Below, one piece after another: positions 1 to 8,485 of a stretch of 64,000 bases of DNA. The notes below the pieces were generated by a model. That model ran no database searches, was not told the origin of the DNA, and saw only the letters and a list, made by a program, of their open reading frames with translations. The position numbers were made by a program, and so were the translations under genes. Every line of letters starts with the position of its first letter. The first letter of the stretch is position 1. The stretch comes from Bog-257 sp963805985 (GTDB taxonomy: Bacteria; Acidobacteriota; Terriglobia; Terriglobales; Acidobacteriaceae): assembly GCA_963805985.1 (NCBI GenBank), contig CAWDWG010000009.1:558001-622000 (forward strand), written 5' to 3'.

Positions 1-1278
1 ATAGTAGAACGGCAGATCGGTCCAATCGTAGTAGCCGAGCGGCCGCGACTCCGACGGATCGTACTGGCCGGCGCCCGAGGTAAACAGGAATTCGTTCATC
101 AGGAATTGCGAGCTCGTGGTCAGAGCCAGCCAATTGTTGCCTACGAGATCCATGTCGTAGTGGCTCTCGTTCCAGTTAGGATTCAAGCCTTCAATGCATT
201 CGCTGCGCTGATGGAAGGGAGGAATGTTCTGGCCCTGGGGATTCTGCAAGGTATAGCCCGAGGGCAAATTGTGCAGGTCGTTCACATCGCTAAGCTGCGC
301 GCCCGGAATGTTGTCGATATTGACGCGGTAATACGCCAGATTGCCGAAGTAGTTATCGAAGGCGCGATTCTCCTGCAACATGAAAATAATGTGGTTGAGA
401 TTTTGCACGCCGCCGGTGCTGACAATCGCTTTGGTCGAAGCCGAGAGGGTATCGCCAAAGCGATCGGTCGCGGTGCAGGTATAGTTTGTCGTTCGCGTAG
501 GGTGAATCGCTACGCTGCCGCTGGTCGCGGGCGCGACGTTGCCGACCCCTTGATCAATACGCACGGAAGCGGCATGCGTCGATGTCCACGAGATGGTGAC
601 GGCTTCGCCGGAGGCCGGCGTAATCGGAGTTGCAGTGCACGTCAGCTTCATGCCGCCGATCACGGTGACGGGTACCGCCGGCGAATAGGCCTGTCCGTTA
701 TACGGCCCATTCGCGCCGATCATGAAGACCTTATTGCTGCCCAGCGGCGGCGTCAGAAACGTGCCGCGACAGGTGGACCCGCTGCAAGAGTCGGGAGCGA
801 GTGGCGTGGTCGAGTTCTCCGGCAGCGTCGTGAGGAAGAATGAGCTGCCGTTGTTCGGTCCAGTGAAGCTGAGCTGCACTTGCCGGCCGGCATTGACACT
901 ACCGGCTGACGCCGTGAGCGTGACGGGCACAATCGTGAGCGACGCCGTCAGGGGCTTTCCGGCTTGCGGTCCGCCGATACTGGTTCCCACGTAAGCCGTG
1001 CTGGAGGCCGGTGCAACGCGCGTGTATCGCGAGGCACTGGCGGGAAGCTGCGTCTGCTCTTCCTCCAATAAATTGGGCCTGACAATAAAGCCGCGAACGT
1101 TGCCGGCGTTCCAACTAAATTCCACAAACTGCCCGGCCGCCGAGATGGCCGGAGCAACCGTAAAGTAGTTGGACGCGTGGCTTGCGGAAGCCTCGGGAGT
1201 TTGTGCGTTAACAGCGACTGGCAGGAAAAACATGGCCAGAAATAAAGTGCGAAAGGGCCCCGGTACCCGGTGAATCAT
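1..1278 (-). CDS. Secreted phospholipase C-type phosphoesterase (3' part cut by window edge)
   Basis: This reading frame stays open to the window edge, so 426 codons of the N-terminal part are visible and the C-terminus is missing. It starts at an ATG (1276-1278) preceded by a good Shine-Dalgarno (CGGAGG, six bases upstream). Residues 1-25 form a signal peptide ending near VNAQ. Residues about 30-280 look like Ser/Thr/Gly-rich Ig-like or sperm-lysozyme-type beta domains. From about residue 300 comes HIIFMLQENRAFDNYFG, the N-terminal metal-site signature of the phosphoesterase/phospholipase C family (Glu-Asn ligand pair). Further family features follow (NHDMD-like YDMDL, FLMNEF). Secretion and hydrolysis of phosphate esters are inferred from the family; the exact substrate is unknown. 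It is divergent from the DUF4337 gene. Confidence 0.85.
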   Translation of the reverse strand, partial: MIHRVPGPFRTLFLAMFFLPVAVNAQTPEASASHASNYFTVAPAISAAGQFVEFSWNAGNVRGFIVRPNLLEEEQTQLPASASRYTRVAPASSTAYVGTSIGGPQAGKPLTASLTIVPVTLTASAGSVNAGRQVQLSFTGPNNGSSFFLTTLPENSTTPLAPDSCSGSTCRGTFLTPPLGSNKVFMIGANGPYNGQAYSPAVPVTVIGGMKLTCTATPITPASGEAVTISWTSTHAASVRIDQGVGNVAPATSGSVAIHPTRTTNYTCTATDRFGDTLSASTKAIVSTGGVQNLNHIIFMLQENRAFDNYFGNLAYYRVNIDNIPGAQLSDVNDLHNLPSGYTLQNPQGQNIPPFHQRSECIEGLNPNWNESHYDMDLVGNNWLALTTSSQFLMNEFLFTSGAGQYDPSESRPLGYYDWTDLPFYY

Positions 1279-1500
1279 GGGTGGCCTCCGGCGCGGCGTC
1301 GAAGTGGCAGCGCAACCTGAGCATACGATTCAGGATTCGCAGGGCAGGTTTTCCCACGCTTGCCGAATTCTCGCTGCGACGCACACAATGGGGGGACTGA
1401 TAGTTCTTGCAGCCGGCGACCCTGCATTTTCCCAGTAGGAAGAAAGCCGCAGTCGCGGTAGCCTAATACGCGTCATTCCACTACACCAGGAGACACGCCC

Positions 1501-2184
1501 ATGGCAGAAATTGGAGGCCCCCAGGTCGAGGTGGCTCATCACCTCACCGAACACAAGCATGGGGAGCAAACGCTGGCCCACGAGATCCTCGAGATCATCG
1601 AAGCCATTGTCCTGGCAGTGGTGGCCATCACTACCGCCTGGAGCGGATATCAGGCTGCACTGTGGGATGGACATCAGGATGAGCTCTATGGTCAGTCGAG
1701 TCAGCTTAAGATTAAAGCTGAAGGACTGGCCAACTACGCCAACCAGGAACGCCTCTACAATGCCTCGACTGTCGTGGAGTGGCTGAAAGCAACGGCGCAG
1801 GGCAACAAGAAACTGGCTGATATGTTTGAGCGCCGGTTTCTCCCCGAGTTCGTTCCGGTCTTCCAGGCGTGGAAGGCCACCGATCCGCTGAACAATCCCA
1901 AGGCTCCTCCCGGACCGCAGTTGATGCCGCAATACCACAACGAAAAAGGAGAAGAGGCGGCTAAGCTGAATGCGGAAGCGTCGGAAATCTTCGAGCAGGG
2001 AACGCGCGCGCGGCAGCGCTCGGATCAATACGTGCGGCTAACGGTGATGCTGGCGACGGTGCTGTTGCTGATGGCCGTCAGCCAGCGCTTCAAGACGCAC
2101 GGCGTGCGCGTGGCGTTAGCAGTGGTTGCGGTGTTGCTGCTGGCGTTCCCGGTGATAAGGATCTTCCTGTTGCCGAGGGCGTGA
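1501..2184 (+). CDS. DUF4337 membrane protein
   Basis: A 227-residue protein matching the DUF4337 family by its N-terminal block HEILEIIEAIVLAVVAITTAWSGYQAALWDG-like region (residues 25-55), which forms one membrane segment followed by the typical WSGYQA motif. A soluble, probably helical middle part is followed by two closely spaced membrane segments (about residues 180-197 and 203-225). The start ATG has an AGGAGA Shine-Dalgarno eight bases upstream. The molecular function of the family is not known. A degraded copy of its 3' end lies about 800 bases downstream. The next gene begins 47 bases after the stop. Confidence 0.8.
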   Translation: MAEIGGPQVEVAHHLTEHKHGEQTLAHEILEIIEAIVLAVVAITTAWSGYQAALWDGHQDELYGQSSQLKIKAEGLANYANQERLYNASTVVEWLKATAQGNKKLADMFERRFLPEFVPVFQAWKATDPLNNPKAPPGPQLMPQYHNEKGEEAAKLNAEASEIFEQGTRARQRSDQYVRLTVMLATVLLLMAVSQRFKTHGVRVALAVVAVLLLAFPVIRIFLLPRA

Positions 2185-2231
2185 GAAGCAATTCGCAATT
2201 GTTAGATAAAGAGCCAATACAAGGAGAGAAC

Positions 2232-2810
2232 ATGGACCGAAAGCTGGACAGAACTTCTCAGTGCGTTCTTCTAATGATGATCTTGATGACGGCTGCGGTC
2301 GCAGTCGCTCAGGTGGAAAACATCGACGCGATTGCACGCGGCACCAGCACCCAGATGGGGAAGCAGTTCAACGTGAAGGTGAGTATTGACCAATTCTCCA
2401 CGCCCGAAGACCGGCAAACGCTGATCGCCGCTTTTCAGAAGGGCGGGCATGACGAGCTGGCGCGAACCCTGTCGAAGATGAAGGCTGTAGGCCGGATTCG
2501 CCTGCCCAGCAACACGGGCTTTCCTATTGCCTACGCCGTGTCGATTCCTACCCCAACCGGACACAAGATCCGCTTCGCCACCGACCGCGTGCTTACGATT
2601 TACGAGAACGCCCAGAACGAGCGCTCCAAGGGATACGATGTGACCTTCGGTGAGATCGAGATCAATGACAAGGACAAGAACGCCAACAGCGGCGTGCTCT
2701 ACCCGGCGGTGAAGGTAACCATGAACAAGCAGGGTGAGCTGCAATTTGATTTGTTCCAGAACCCGTGGAAGTTGACCAACATCATCGACTGGACGAAGAA
2801 GAAAGAGTAG
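2232..2810 (+). CDS. Small secreted protein of unknown function
   Basis: A 192-residue protein. I chose the ATG at 2232 because AAGGAGAG lies just upstream, although the frame stays open to 2181. Residues 1-28 form a signal peptide (KLDRTSQC then a hydrophobic stretch ending VAVAQ). The mature part has no motif I recognise. It contains repeated short beta-like segments and an acidic region near residues 140-155, and ends in basic KKKE. It may be co-transcribed with the DUF4337 gene ahead of it. Similar small exported proteins are frequent in acidobacteria, but I cannot assign a role. Confidence 0.65.
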   Translation: MDRKLDRTSQCVLLMMILMTAAVAVAQVENIDAIARGTSTQMGKQFNVKVSIDQFSTPEDRQTLIAAFQKGGHDELARTLSKMKAVGRIRLPSNTGFPIAYAVSIPTPTGHKIRFATDRVLTIYENAQNERSKGYDVTFGEIEINDKDKNANSGVLYPAVKVTMNKQGELQFDLFQNPWKLTNIIDWTKKKE

Positions 2811-2936
2811 TTGTGGGGCTGGCTTAGTTGGTTGTCGAAGATCAACGGGGTTGTAGTGGAGAAGCATGGTCCACCGCCCAGCTCTCGAACCCGCGAGACC
2901 CGGGGCACGCACGCCATGCGTCTTAGAACGCCGGCC

Positions 2937-3019
2937 AGGTGCGCGCGGCGCTGGCTACGGCCGCGGTGTTGCGACTCGCGTTTCCGGTGATAAGAATTTT
3001 CCTGCTGCCGAGGGCGTGA
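2937..3019 (+). pseudogene. Remnant of a second DUF4337 3' end
   Basis: The segment resembles the last 28 codons of the DUF4337 gene (about 2100-2184), including the run coding FPVIRIFLLPRA and the same stop context GAGGGCGTGA. The upstream part has decayed and no open frame joins it. It lies in the 315-base gap 2811-3125. The rest of that gap holds two imperfect copies of a short element reading CTCGAA-CCCGCGAGACC (near 2885 and 3060) and nothing else I can name. Confidence 0.55.
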
Positions 3020-3125
3020 GGAAGAAGAAGCAATCAGCCATTGATCGTTACCCAGGTCTCGAAACCCCGCGAGACCTGGGTACCCGGCTTGTGCAACCTC
3101 GGCTATGCCTTTTCTGGTCGGTCTC

Positions 3126-4529
3126 CTACGGTCCTATCGGCTTCAACGCCATGACACTGCAGTTAGCCCCCAGTTCGGGGAATACGTTGCACGACCACCC
3201 AGGCAGGTATTGGCCGGGGGTCGGCGCCGTGTAGATGGATATGGCGCCGGGCCAGGCCAGGTTATAGTTTGTCGATGAGCAGCTGCTGTTAGAGCCGCCA
3301 CTGCATGCCGGGATGACTCCTATGGTTGGCGAGAAGTTGGCTGGATCATCGCAGAGCGCGTTGTAGTTGCTCATGACGAGGTCATTGTTCACGGTGGTGG
3401 TCAGAAAAGTGCCAGGAGGACTGCATGGAAAGGGCTGCGACGGGGGGTCCTCATCGTCGCCGTACGATGCGACGGTGTCGATCAGGTATGTTGTGTTCTG
3501 CGGCGTGGCGCCGCCAAGGTCGGCAACCTCCAGAGCAAACAGGTTGACCGAGGTACCGACGTCGTCCGTATTTACCGTGCACTGCACCGTAAACGGCTGC
3601 GACTGCGAAGCGGCCACGTCGGGGGCAACATAGAGTTGGGTAGCGAGCGGGAACGTGCCTGCCTCCACGGGAAGATAGGAGTTGCCCTGGTTGTCAGCGG
3701 CAGTTCCGGGAGGGGGGGCATAGTTGAATGACTCGCAGCCCACTACAATGGCGTCACCTGATTGGGGAGGCATGGGGAATGTGGCCATTACCGTGGTGTT
3801 GTCGTCCGACAGCGGCTCAAGGTACGCCGTGCCGGGATTCATGTTGGTGCCCTGAACCACGATGGGGCTGCAACTCGGACCGGGCTGGCCGTATAAACCC
3901 CCGTCATTTTTGTATAGTAGCTTGCTATCGCAGCAGTGCGGCGACATCGCCGAGTTGTAGGACCATTCTTTGTACATGACAGTGACAGCCGGCGAGCAAC
4001 CCTGAGCTCCGACCGCACAGTCGAATTCTCCAAAACTGTGCCCAATCTCGTGCGCGAAAATCTGGTACCCCGGGTCTGTAATTGTAGTTCCTAAGGTCAC
4101 GACGGCATAGCTCACCCGTCCAGAGAGTGGGTTGCACGCCGGGTATGTTATGGTGCAGGCGGTTTGATTGGCGCCGCATTTGGTCGTGCTACCCTTCTGA
4201 AAACCGATATAAGGAGTCGGCAAGTTCGTCGGCAAGGCCGGTGTGAACTCTTCGATAAATGGCCCAAACGTAGGCGGGCTCCCACCGGACGCGGCTAGCC
4301 GCGAAGTCCAATTATTCAGCTCCGCCCTCATTGCTACTTGCTGTGCAGTGGAAAGTCCGGAGGTATAGTAGACTGCCACGTGGGCGCCAGCCGGCCAGCC
4401 CGTTAGGTAGACTGGCTGGTTGCCACACGTCGCCTGCTCCATGTATAGGCTCGTAACGGGTGGGCATCCTTGGGCGTGGCTGATGCAGGAGGCGAATAAC
4501 GGAAGAAGTAACGCAATCAACTTTTTCAT
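3126..4529 (-). CDS. Secreted metzincin-like zinc metalloprotease
   Basis: A 467-residue exported protein with a signal peptide at residues 1-20 (ending SHAQ) and a GGGGGAGA Shine-Dalgarno. Residues 160-170 read HEIGHSFGEFD, a zinc-binding HExxHxxGxxD motif in which the usual third His of metzincins is Asp, as in snapalysin-type enzymes. VMY about 15 residues later could serve as the Met-turn. At least ten cysteines suggest disulfides in the catalytic half. The C-terminal half (about 260-467) is a Thr/Ser/Pro-rich beta domain, possibly for binding. Protease activity is inferred from the motif; substrate unknown. Confidence 0.7.
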   Translation of the reverse strand: MKKLIALLLPLFASCISHAQGCPPVTSLYMEQATCGNQPVYLTGWPAGAHVAVYYTSGLSTAQQVAMRAELNNWTSRLAASGGSPPTFGPFIEEFTPALPTNLPTPYIGFQKGSTTKCGANQTACTITYPACNPLSGRVSYAVVTLGTTITDPGYQIFAHEIGHSFGEFDCAVGAQGCSPAVTVMYKEWSYNSAMSPHCCDSKLLYKNDGGLYGQPGPSCSPIVVQGTNMNPGTAYLEPLSDDNTTVMATFPMPPQSGDAIVVGCESFNYAPPPGTAADNQGNSYLPVEAGTFPLATQLYVAPDVAASQSQPFTVQCTVNTDDVGTSVNLFALEVADLGGATPQNTTYLIDTVASYGDDEDPPSQPFPCSPPGTFLTTTVNNDLVMSNYNALCDDPANFSPTIGVIPACSGGSNSSCSSTNYNLAWPGAISIYTAPTPGQYLPGWSCNVFPELGANCSVMALKPIGP

Positions 4530-4556
4530 GAGGTCTCCCCCACTGCGGCCACACAG

Positions 4557-5306
4557 TCACTTTTGTCCATACAGCTCTTTATTCAGCACTGTCCCCAGTT
4601 CCTGCACGTTGATACCGCTCAGCGAGGAACGGCCCTCCTTCGCAAGCACCCGCGTTCTATCGGTATTTGGGCGGACGACTCCATCGGAAATATCCCAGTC
4701 GTCGGTCAGGGTGTAAAAGTCACCCTTTGGGTGGTGGGACAATATGAGGAGATACTTATGATCGGGTGCGAGCGGTGGTTCGTCTGGAGGGATATCAGCC
4801 GACAGCTTTTTACCCGAGCGCAGGAGGACCGCTCCGCCCGGTAGCAATAGGGTTATATCCCTTCCTGGAACCAGCCCGCCTGAGCCTGTTCGGTCCTCAA
4901 AAACCTCGTCAACTTGCAGGGTTACTTCCGTATACATCGAAAGCTCGGAGGCGCTTAGAACGCTGCGATGCCCTGTAAAGGTCGCCGTGGCGATGGCCCT
5001 GTTTGGCCCATCCAGAATCTCGGGATCATTGTCGGAAAAAAGCGCTCCTCCCACAGCCGGCGCAGCGCTGGATGGTGAGGTAAGTGGAACGGATCGGAAC
5101 GATAAGCTGTCCCAGAAATTGTCCCTTTCAGCCCGCAGGGAAGGCGGAACATCCTTGTTCCACGTCAAGTATGGCGTAGGCGTCAGCATCCACGCGTTCG
5201 CTGCTGGTTTCGCCGTTTCCTTGACTGGAGTTTGCGCGGATGCTAGAAGACAGAGCGCGAACGCGGCCGCTAACCCTGCCGCTGCGAGAAATCCGAGCCG
5301 TTTCAT
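4557..5306 (-). CDS. Secreted protein, paralogue A of the 6545-7297 gene
   Basis: A 249-residue protein starting at ATG 5306, with GGAGG nine bases upstream; the frame is open further to 5324 but without a better site. A signal peptide of about 25 residues ends at LASAQ. The mature protein shares blocks with the 6545-7297 product, such as PTPYLxWNKDxxPSLRxERD, NRAIxTATFTG, VFEDxTGSG and a C-terminal LSGINVQELGTVLNKELY. No catalytic motif is visible and the family is unnamed to me. It is divergent from a truncated glycosyltransferase copy, just as its paralogue is divergent from the region of the intact one, so the pair arose by segmental duplication. Confidence 0.65.
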   Translation of the reverse strand: MKRLGFLAAAGLAAAFALCLLASAQTPVKETAKPAANAWMLTPTPYLTWNKDVPPSLRAERDNFWDSLSFRSVPLTSPSSAAPAVGGALFSDNDPEILDGPNRAIATATFTGHRSVLSASELSMYTEVTLQVDEVFEDRTGSGGLVPGRDITLLLPGGAVLLRSGKKLSADIPPDEPPLAPDHKYLLILSHHPKGDFYTLTDDWDISDGVVRPNTDRTRVLAKEGRSSLSGINVQELGTVLNKELYGQK

Positions 5307-5486
5307 AATGCAGCCTCCAGACAATCACCTTAGCTAGGTTTTGTTGGAGCTTGCGCCGGTCCGGCTTCTGTGTCAATGGCTCGGAGGTGGCTGCGGTAGA
5401 AGGGCCTGTCGCTCAATGAGTTGGACAAGCGCTGCCTGTCCAGGTCATTGCGCTAGCGCAAACTCAGAGCTACCGCCTCCACGGTT

Positions 5487-5643
5487 TACACTACTCTGTG
5501 CGCGTTGCCATCGACATTCGCCGCATCACGGAGTTTGGCGTCGGGACTTACACCCGCAATGCCATTCGCACGCTGGCGCGGCTGGATCACGAGAACGAGT
5601 ACCTGCTCATCGGTATCCCCGACAACATTGGCCCGCGCGGACG
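5487..5643 (+). pseudogene. Truncated 5' copy of the GT4 glycosyltransferase
   Basis: From GTG 5498 this frame encodes about 49 residues that match the start of the intact glycosyltransferase at 8486 with no amino-acid differences up to GPRGR. It then runs into the REP/RAYT cassette, whose edge is at 5645, and stops at 5684-5686. Homology to the intact gene starts at 5487, eleven bases before the start codon. The remaining 340 codons of the gene are absent downstream of the cassette. Confidence 0.85.
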
Positions 5644-5644
5644 G

Positions 5645-6463
5645 CGGGTGGCCCACCCTTTCCCGGTTCCTAACCCCTCATCCTAAATCTCGGGTGCCCC
5701 ACCCTTCTCCCCGTCTTTTGGGGAGAGGGTGGGCCCAGAGCACTCACCTGGTCCGGGGTCACCGAAGCTGACCGGGGCAACTCTCTTCAATCGAAGCGGC
5801 ATTCCCATGCGTTCGCGCTTGCGTCCGGTCCACTCGGATTCAATCTCCACCACACCCTCTACCCCGGTCGCATAATGACGGAAGCTGCTCCACTCCCAGT
5901 CCTCGGGTTTCTCCACTAACCCACGCTTCACGGGATTGCGGTGCAGATAGCGCAGCTTCTCGATTTGTTTCTCCCGCGTCCTGACATTGAAGTCATAGTA
6001 TCGAACCTGCCAGAAGCGTCTTCGTCCAGTGGCATTCGACAACATGGGCACAATCTTCTGTGCCGTGATCTGCTTCAACATCTGAACCACCACTCGCAAG
6101 CTGCTCCGTTCCGGCTCGCTCAGCAGAAGATGAACGTGTTCGGGCATCACGACGTAACCCTTGATATCGACAGCGTACCAGCGGCGCACCTGCTCCAGAG
6201 TTTCCTCGAAGAGGCGGCGTGCGCGAGAAGTGGATAAGAATGGCTGCCTGCGATAACAACTGAAGGTGATGAAGTGAAGGTCGCCGGTGTTCTGGTACCG
6301 TTTCAAGCCCCAAGGCATGCAAAAAGTCTAGAAACCAGGACAAGGCCGGCACCGTGATGCGGGTCACAGCTCTGGGCCCACCCTCTCGGCAAAAGACGCC
6401 AAGAAGGGTGGGGCACCCGAGTTATCATTCCGTCGGACGCGCTTCGAAAGGGTGGGCCACCCG
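5645..6463. mobile_element. REP/RAYT cassette 1
   Basis: An 819-base unit bounded by inverted ends CGGGTGGCCCACCCTTTC (5645-5662) and its near-complement (6446-6463). Inside these lie a second pair of inverted REP elements (about 5690-5742 and 6367-6420, core GGGTGCCCCACCCTTCT and GGGTGGGCCCAGAGC) and one IS200-like transposase gene. It interrupts the first glycosyltransferase copy. No target-site duplication is evident. Confidence 0.75.
5683..6318 (-). CDS. REP-associated tyrosine transposase (RAYT), copy 1
   Basis: A 211-residue member of the Y1/IS200-like transposase family. The N-terminal MPWGLKRYQNTGDLHFITFSCY block is typical of RAYTs. HVH at residues 61-63 is the HUH metal-binding motif, and the Tyr in LRYLHRNPV (about 124) is the likely nucleophile. 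Family members nick single-stranded REP hairpins. Residues about 194-211 are encoded by the adjacent REP itself, read in frame. The protein differs from copy 2 at only about a dozen positions, so the two copies are recent. Activity cannot be judged, but no key residue is missing. Confidence 0.9.
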   Translation of the reverse strand: MPWGLKRYQNTGDLHFITFSCYRRQPFLSTSRARRLFEETLEQVRRWYAVDIKGYVVMPEHVHLLLSEPERSSLRVVVQMLKQITAQKIVPMLSNATGRRRFWQVRYYDFNVRTREKQIEKLRYLHRNPVKRGLVEKPEDWEWSSFRHYATGVEGVVEIESEWTGRKRERMGMPLRLKRVAPVSFGDPGPGECSGPTLSPKDGEKGGAPEI

Positions 6464-6544
6464 CCGGTCGGTGAGATCATCGCGGCTGCAAGGACTGCGA
6501 CGGAAAGCCTTAACATGGGCAGGCACCTCCTCGTCGGCGTTCCC

Positions 6545-7297
6545 TTAGTTGTGGGCGTATAGCTCTTTTGACAATGCTGTACCCAACTGATCTACGGCCA
6601 GTCCGTTCAGACTTGAGCGGCCGTGCTTTGCTAAGTACTGGCCCCATCCCGTATTTACTCGCACCACCCCGTCCGTGACGTCCCAGTCTTCCTTGAGCGC
6701 GTACCAATTGCCCTCCCTGTGATACTGAAGCGCCAAGAGGTAGGAACGTCCAGGCTGGAGTGCCCGGTCAGAGGGTTGCACGTGGTCGGAAAGAATCTGT
6801 CCCGAGCGTAGAGCCACTGTGCCGCCGATCAGGATTAGGGTTATGTCCTTGTGCGGAGACAGACGACCCGATCCGGTTTTGTCCTCAAACACCTGCTGGA
6901 CTCGCATAGTGATTTCCGTGTAGATCGATTTTTCTGAGCCGCTCAGGACATTTCGTTCTCCCGTAAAGGTTGCTGTCAATATGGCCCTGTTGGGTACATC
7001 CGGAATTTCCGGCCGCTTACCGTCATCCCCGTAATCGGGTCCGCCAACTGCCACACTCTCCGCCTTGATTGTGAGGGGGAACTGGCGCTGTGTTGCCGCA
7101 TCCCAATAGGCATCCCGCTCCTCACGCAGCGAGGGGGATATGTCCTTATTCCATTCCAGGTACGGCGTCGGGGTAAGTCGCCAGGCATTAGCCGCGGGCT
7201 TCTGCGCATCCTGGGACGTGGTTTGCGCGGACGCGTGGAGACCAAACGCGAACGAGACCGCTAATCCAGCCGCTGGGAACAGTCCCAATCGTTTCAT
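6545..7297 (-). CDS. Secreted protein, paralogue B of the 4557-5306 gene
   Basis: A 250-residue protein starting at ATG 7297 (GAGAGGT six bases upstream; a GTG six bases earlier is less likely). The signal peptide ends near HASAQ. It shares the block order of paralogue A (PTPYLEWNKDISPSLREERD, NRAILTATFTGERN, QVFEDKTGSG, RSSLNGLAVDQLGTALSKELY). Upstream sequences of both paralogues also align for about 130 bases (for instance TTGTTGGAGCTTGCGCCG and TGTGTCAATGGCTCGGAGGT), so promoters were duplicated with them. Function unknown. Confidence 0.65.
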   Translation of the reverse strand: MKRLGLFPAAGLAVSFAFGLHASAQTTSQDAQKPAANAWRLTPTPYLEWNKDISPSLREERDAYWDAATQRQFPLTIKAESVAVGGPDYGDDGKRPEIPDVPNRAILTATFTGERNVLSGSEKSIYTEITMRVQQVFEDKTGSGRLSPHKDITLILIGGTVALRSGQILSDHVQPSDRALQPGRSYLLALQYHREGNWYALKEDWDVTDGVVRVNTGWGQYLAKHGRSSLNGLAVDQLGTALSKELYAHN

Positions 7298-7540
7298 AGC
7301 CACACCTCTCAGATAATCACCTTAGCCGATCTTTGTTGGAGCTTGCGCCGTTGTGGGTCCTGTGTCAATGGCTCGGAGGTGGTCGTGGTGAAACGGCCTG
7401 TCGGTCAATGGGTTGGATTATTGTTTCCGCTCGGCTCATTGCTCCAGTGCAAGTAGAGGAACTTCGTCACTCTCGGTCTCATTGAATAAAACTCCGGATT
7501 GGCGGGTGGCCCACCCTTTCCCGGTTCCTAACCCCTCATC

Positions 7541-8176
7541 CTAAATCTCGGGTGCCCCACCCTTCTCCCCGTCTTTTGGGGAGAGGGTGGGCCCAGAGCA
7601 CTCACCTGGTCCGGGGTCACCGAAGCTGACCGGGGCAACTCTCTTCAATCGAAGCGGCATTCCCATGCGTTCGCGCTTGCGTCCGGTCCACTCGGATTCA
7701 ATCTCCACCACACCCTCTACCCCGGTCGCATAATGACGGAAGCTGCTCCACTCCCAGTCCTCGGGTTTCTCCACCAATCCACGCTTCACGGGATTGCGGT
7801 GCAAATACCGCAGCTTCTCGATTTGTTTGTCCCGCGTCCTGACATTGAAGTCATAGTATCGAACCTGCCAGAAACGTCTTCGTCCACTGGCATCGGACAC
7901 TTTGGTTCCAATCTTCTGTGCCGTGATCTGCTTCAACATTTGAATCACCACTCGCAAGCTGCTCCGCTCCGGCTCGCTCAGCAGAAGATGAACGTGTTCG
8001 GGCATCACGACGTAACCCTTGATATCGACAGCGTACCAGCGGCGCACCTGCTCCAGAGTTTCCTCGAAGACGCGGCGTGCGGAAGAGGTGGCAAAGAACG
8101 GTTGCCTGTGGTAGCAACTGAAGGTGATGAAGTGAAGGTCGCCGGTGTTCTGGTACCGTTTCAAGCCCCAAGGCAT
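7541..8176 (-). CDS. REP-associated tyrosine transposase (RAYT), copy 2
   Basis: A 211-residue transposase almost identical to copy 1, with the same HVH at 61-63 and YLHRNPV tyrosine region. Differences cluster in a few residues (YHRQPFFATSSARRVF versus YRRQPFLSTSRARRLF; KIGTKVSDASG versus KIVPMLSNATG). The last 18 residues are again encoded by the REP sequence, identical in both copies. Both genes are on the minus strand, inside cassettes of the same orientation. Confidence 0.9.
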   Translation of the reverse strand: MPWGLKRYQNTGDLHFITFSCYHRQPFFATSSARRVFEETLEQVRRWYAVDIKGYVVMPEHVHLLLSEPERSSLRVVIQMLKQITAQKIGTKVSDASGRRRFWQVRYYDFNVRTRDKQIEKLRYLHRNPVKRGLVEKPEDWEWSSFRHYATGVEGVVEIESEWTGRKRERMGMPLRLKRVAPVSFGDPGPGECSGPTLSPKDGEKGGAPEI

Positions 8177-8226
8177 GCAAAAAGTCTAGAAACCAAGAGC
8201 AGGCCGGCACCGTGATGCGGGTCACA

Positions 8227-8414
8227 GCTCTGGGCCCACCCTCTCGGCAAAAGACGCCGAGAAGGGTGGGGCACCCGAGTTCTCATTCCGTCGGACGCGC
8301 TTCGAAAGGATGGGCCACCCGCTCTGGGCCCACCCTCTCGGCAAAAGACGCCGAGAAGGGTGGGGCACCCGAGTTCTCATTCCGTCGGACGCGCTTCGAA
8401 AGGATGGGCCACCC
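8227..8414. repeat. Two tandem 94-base REP units
   Basis: Two head-to-tail copies (8227-8320 and 8321-8414) start GCTCTGGGCCCACCCTCTCG and end GATGGGCCACCC, and are identical as far as I can read. Each contains the inner REP hairpin and the outer cassette end. Cassette 1 has a single copy here. Confidence 0.8.
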
Positions 8415-8485
8415 GCCCGTCCCCTTCAAACCCGTGCTTAATCAGAGGCTCCCTAATCGCTAGCTGCTAATTGCTACACTACTCT

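Larger units (their letters stand above)
7503..8415. mobile_element. REP/RAYT cassette 2
   Basis: The second copy of the cassette at 5645-6463, with the same outer end CGGGTGGCCCACCCTTTC at 7503-7520 and the same gene content. It differs by a 94-base tandem duplication of its right REP (8227-8414). It lies in the intergenic space between paralogue B and the intact glycosyltransferase, about 70 bases upstream of the GTG start, and may influence that gene's expression. Confidence 0.75.

Noticed and set aside
106..843. Long plus-strand open frame at the window start
   Set aside because: It is the antisense shadow of the truncated phosphoesterase, which has the signal peptide, ribosome site and family motif.
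8227..8414. Tandem repeat that might suggest a CRISPR or satellite
   Set aside because: There are only two adjacent units with no spacers, and they are part of the REP/RAYT cassette.
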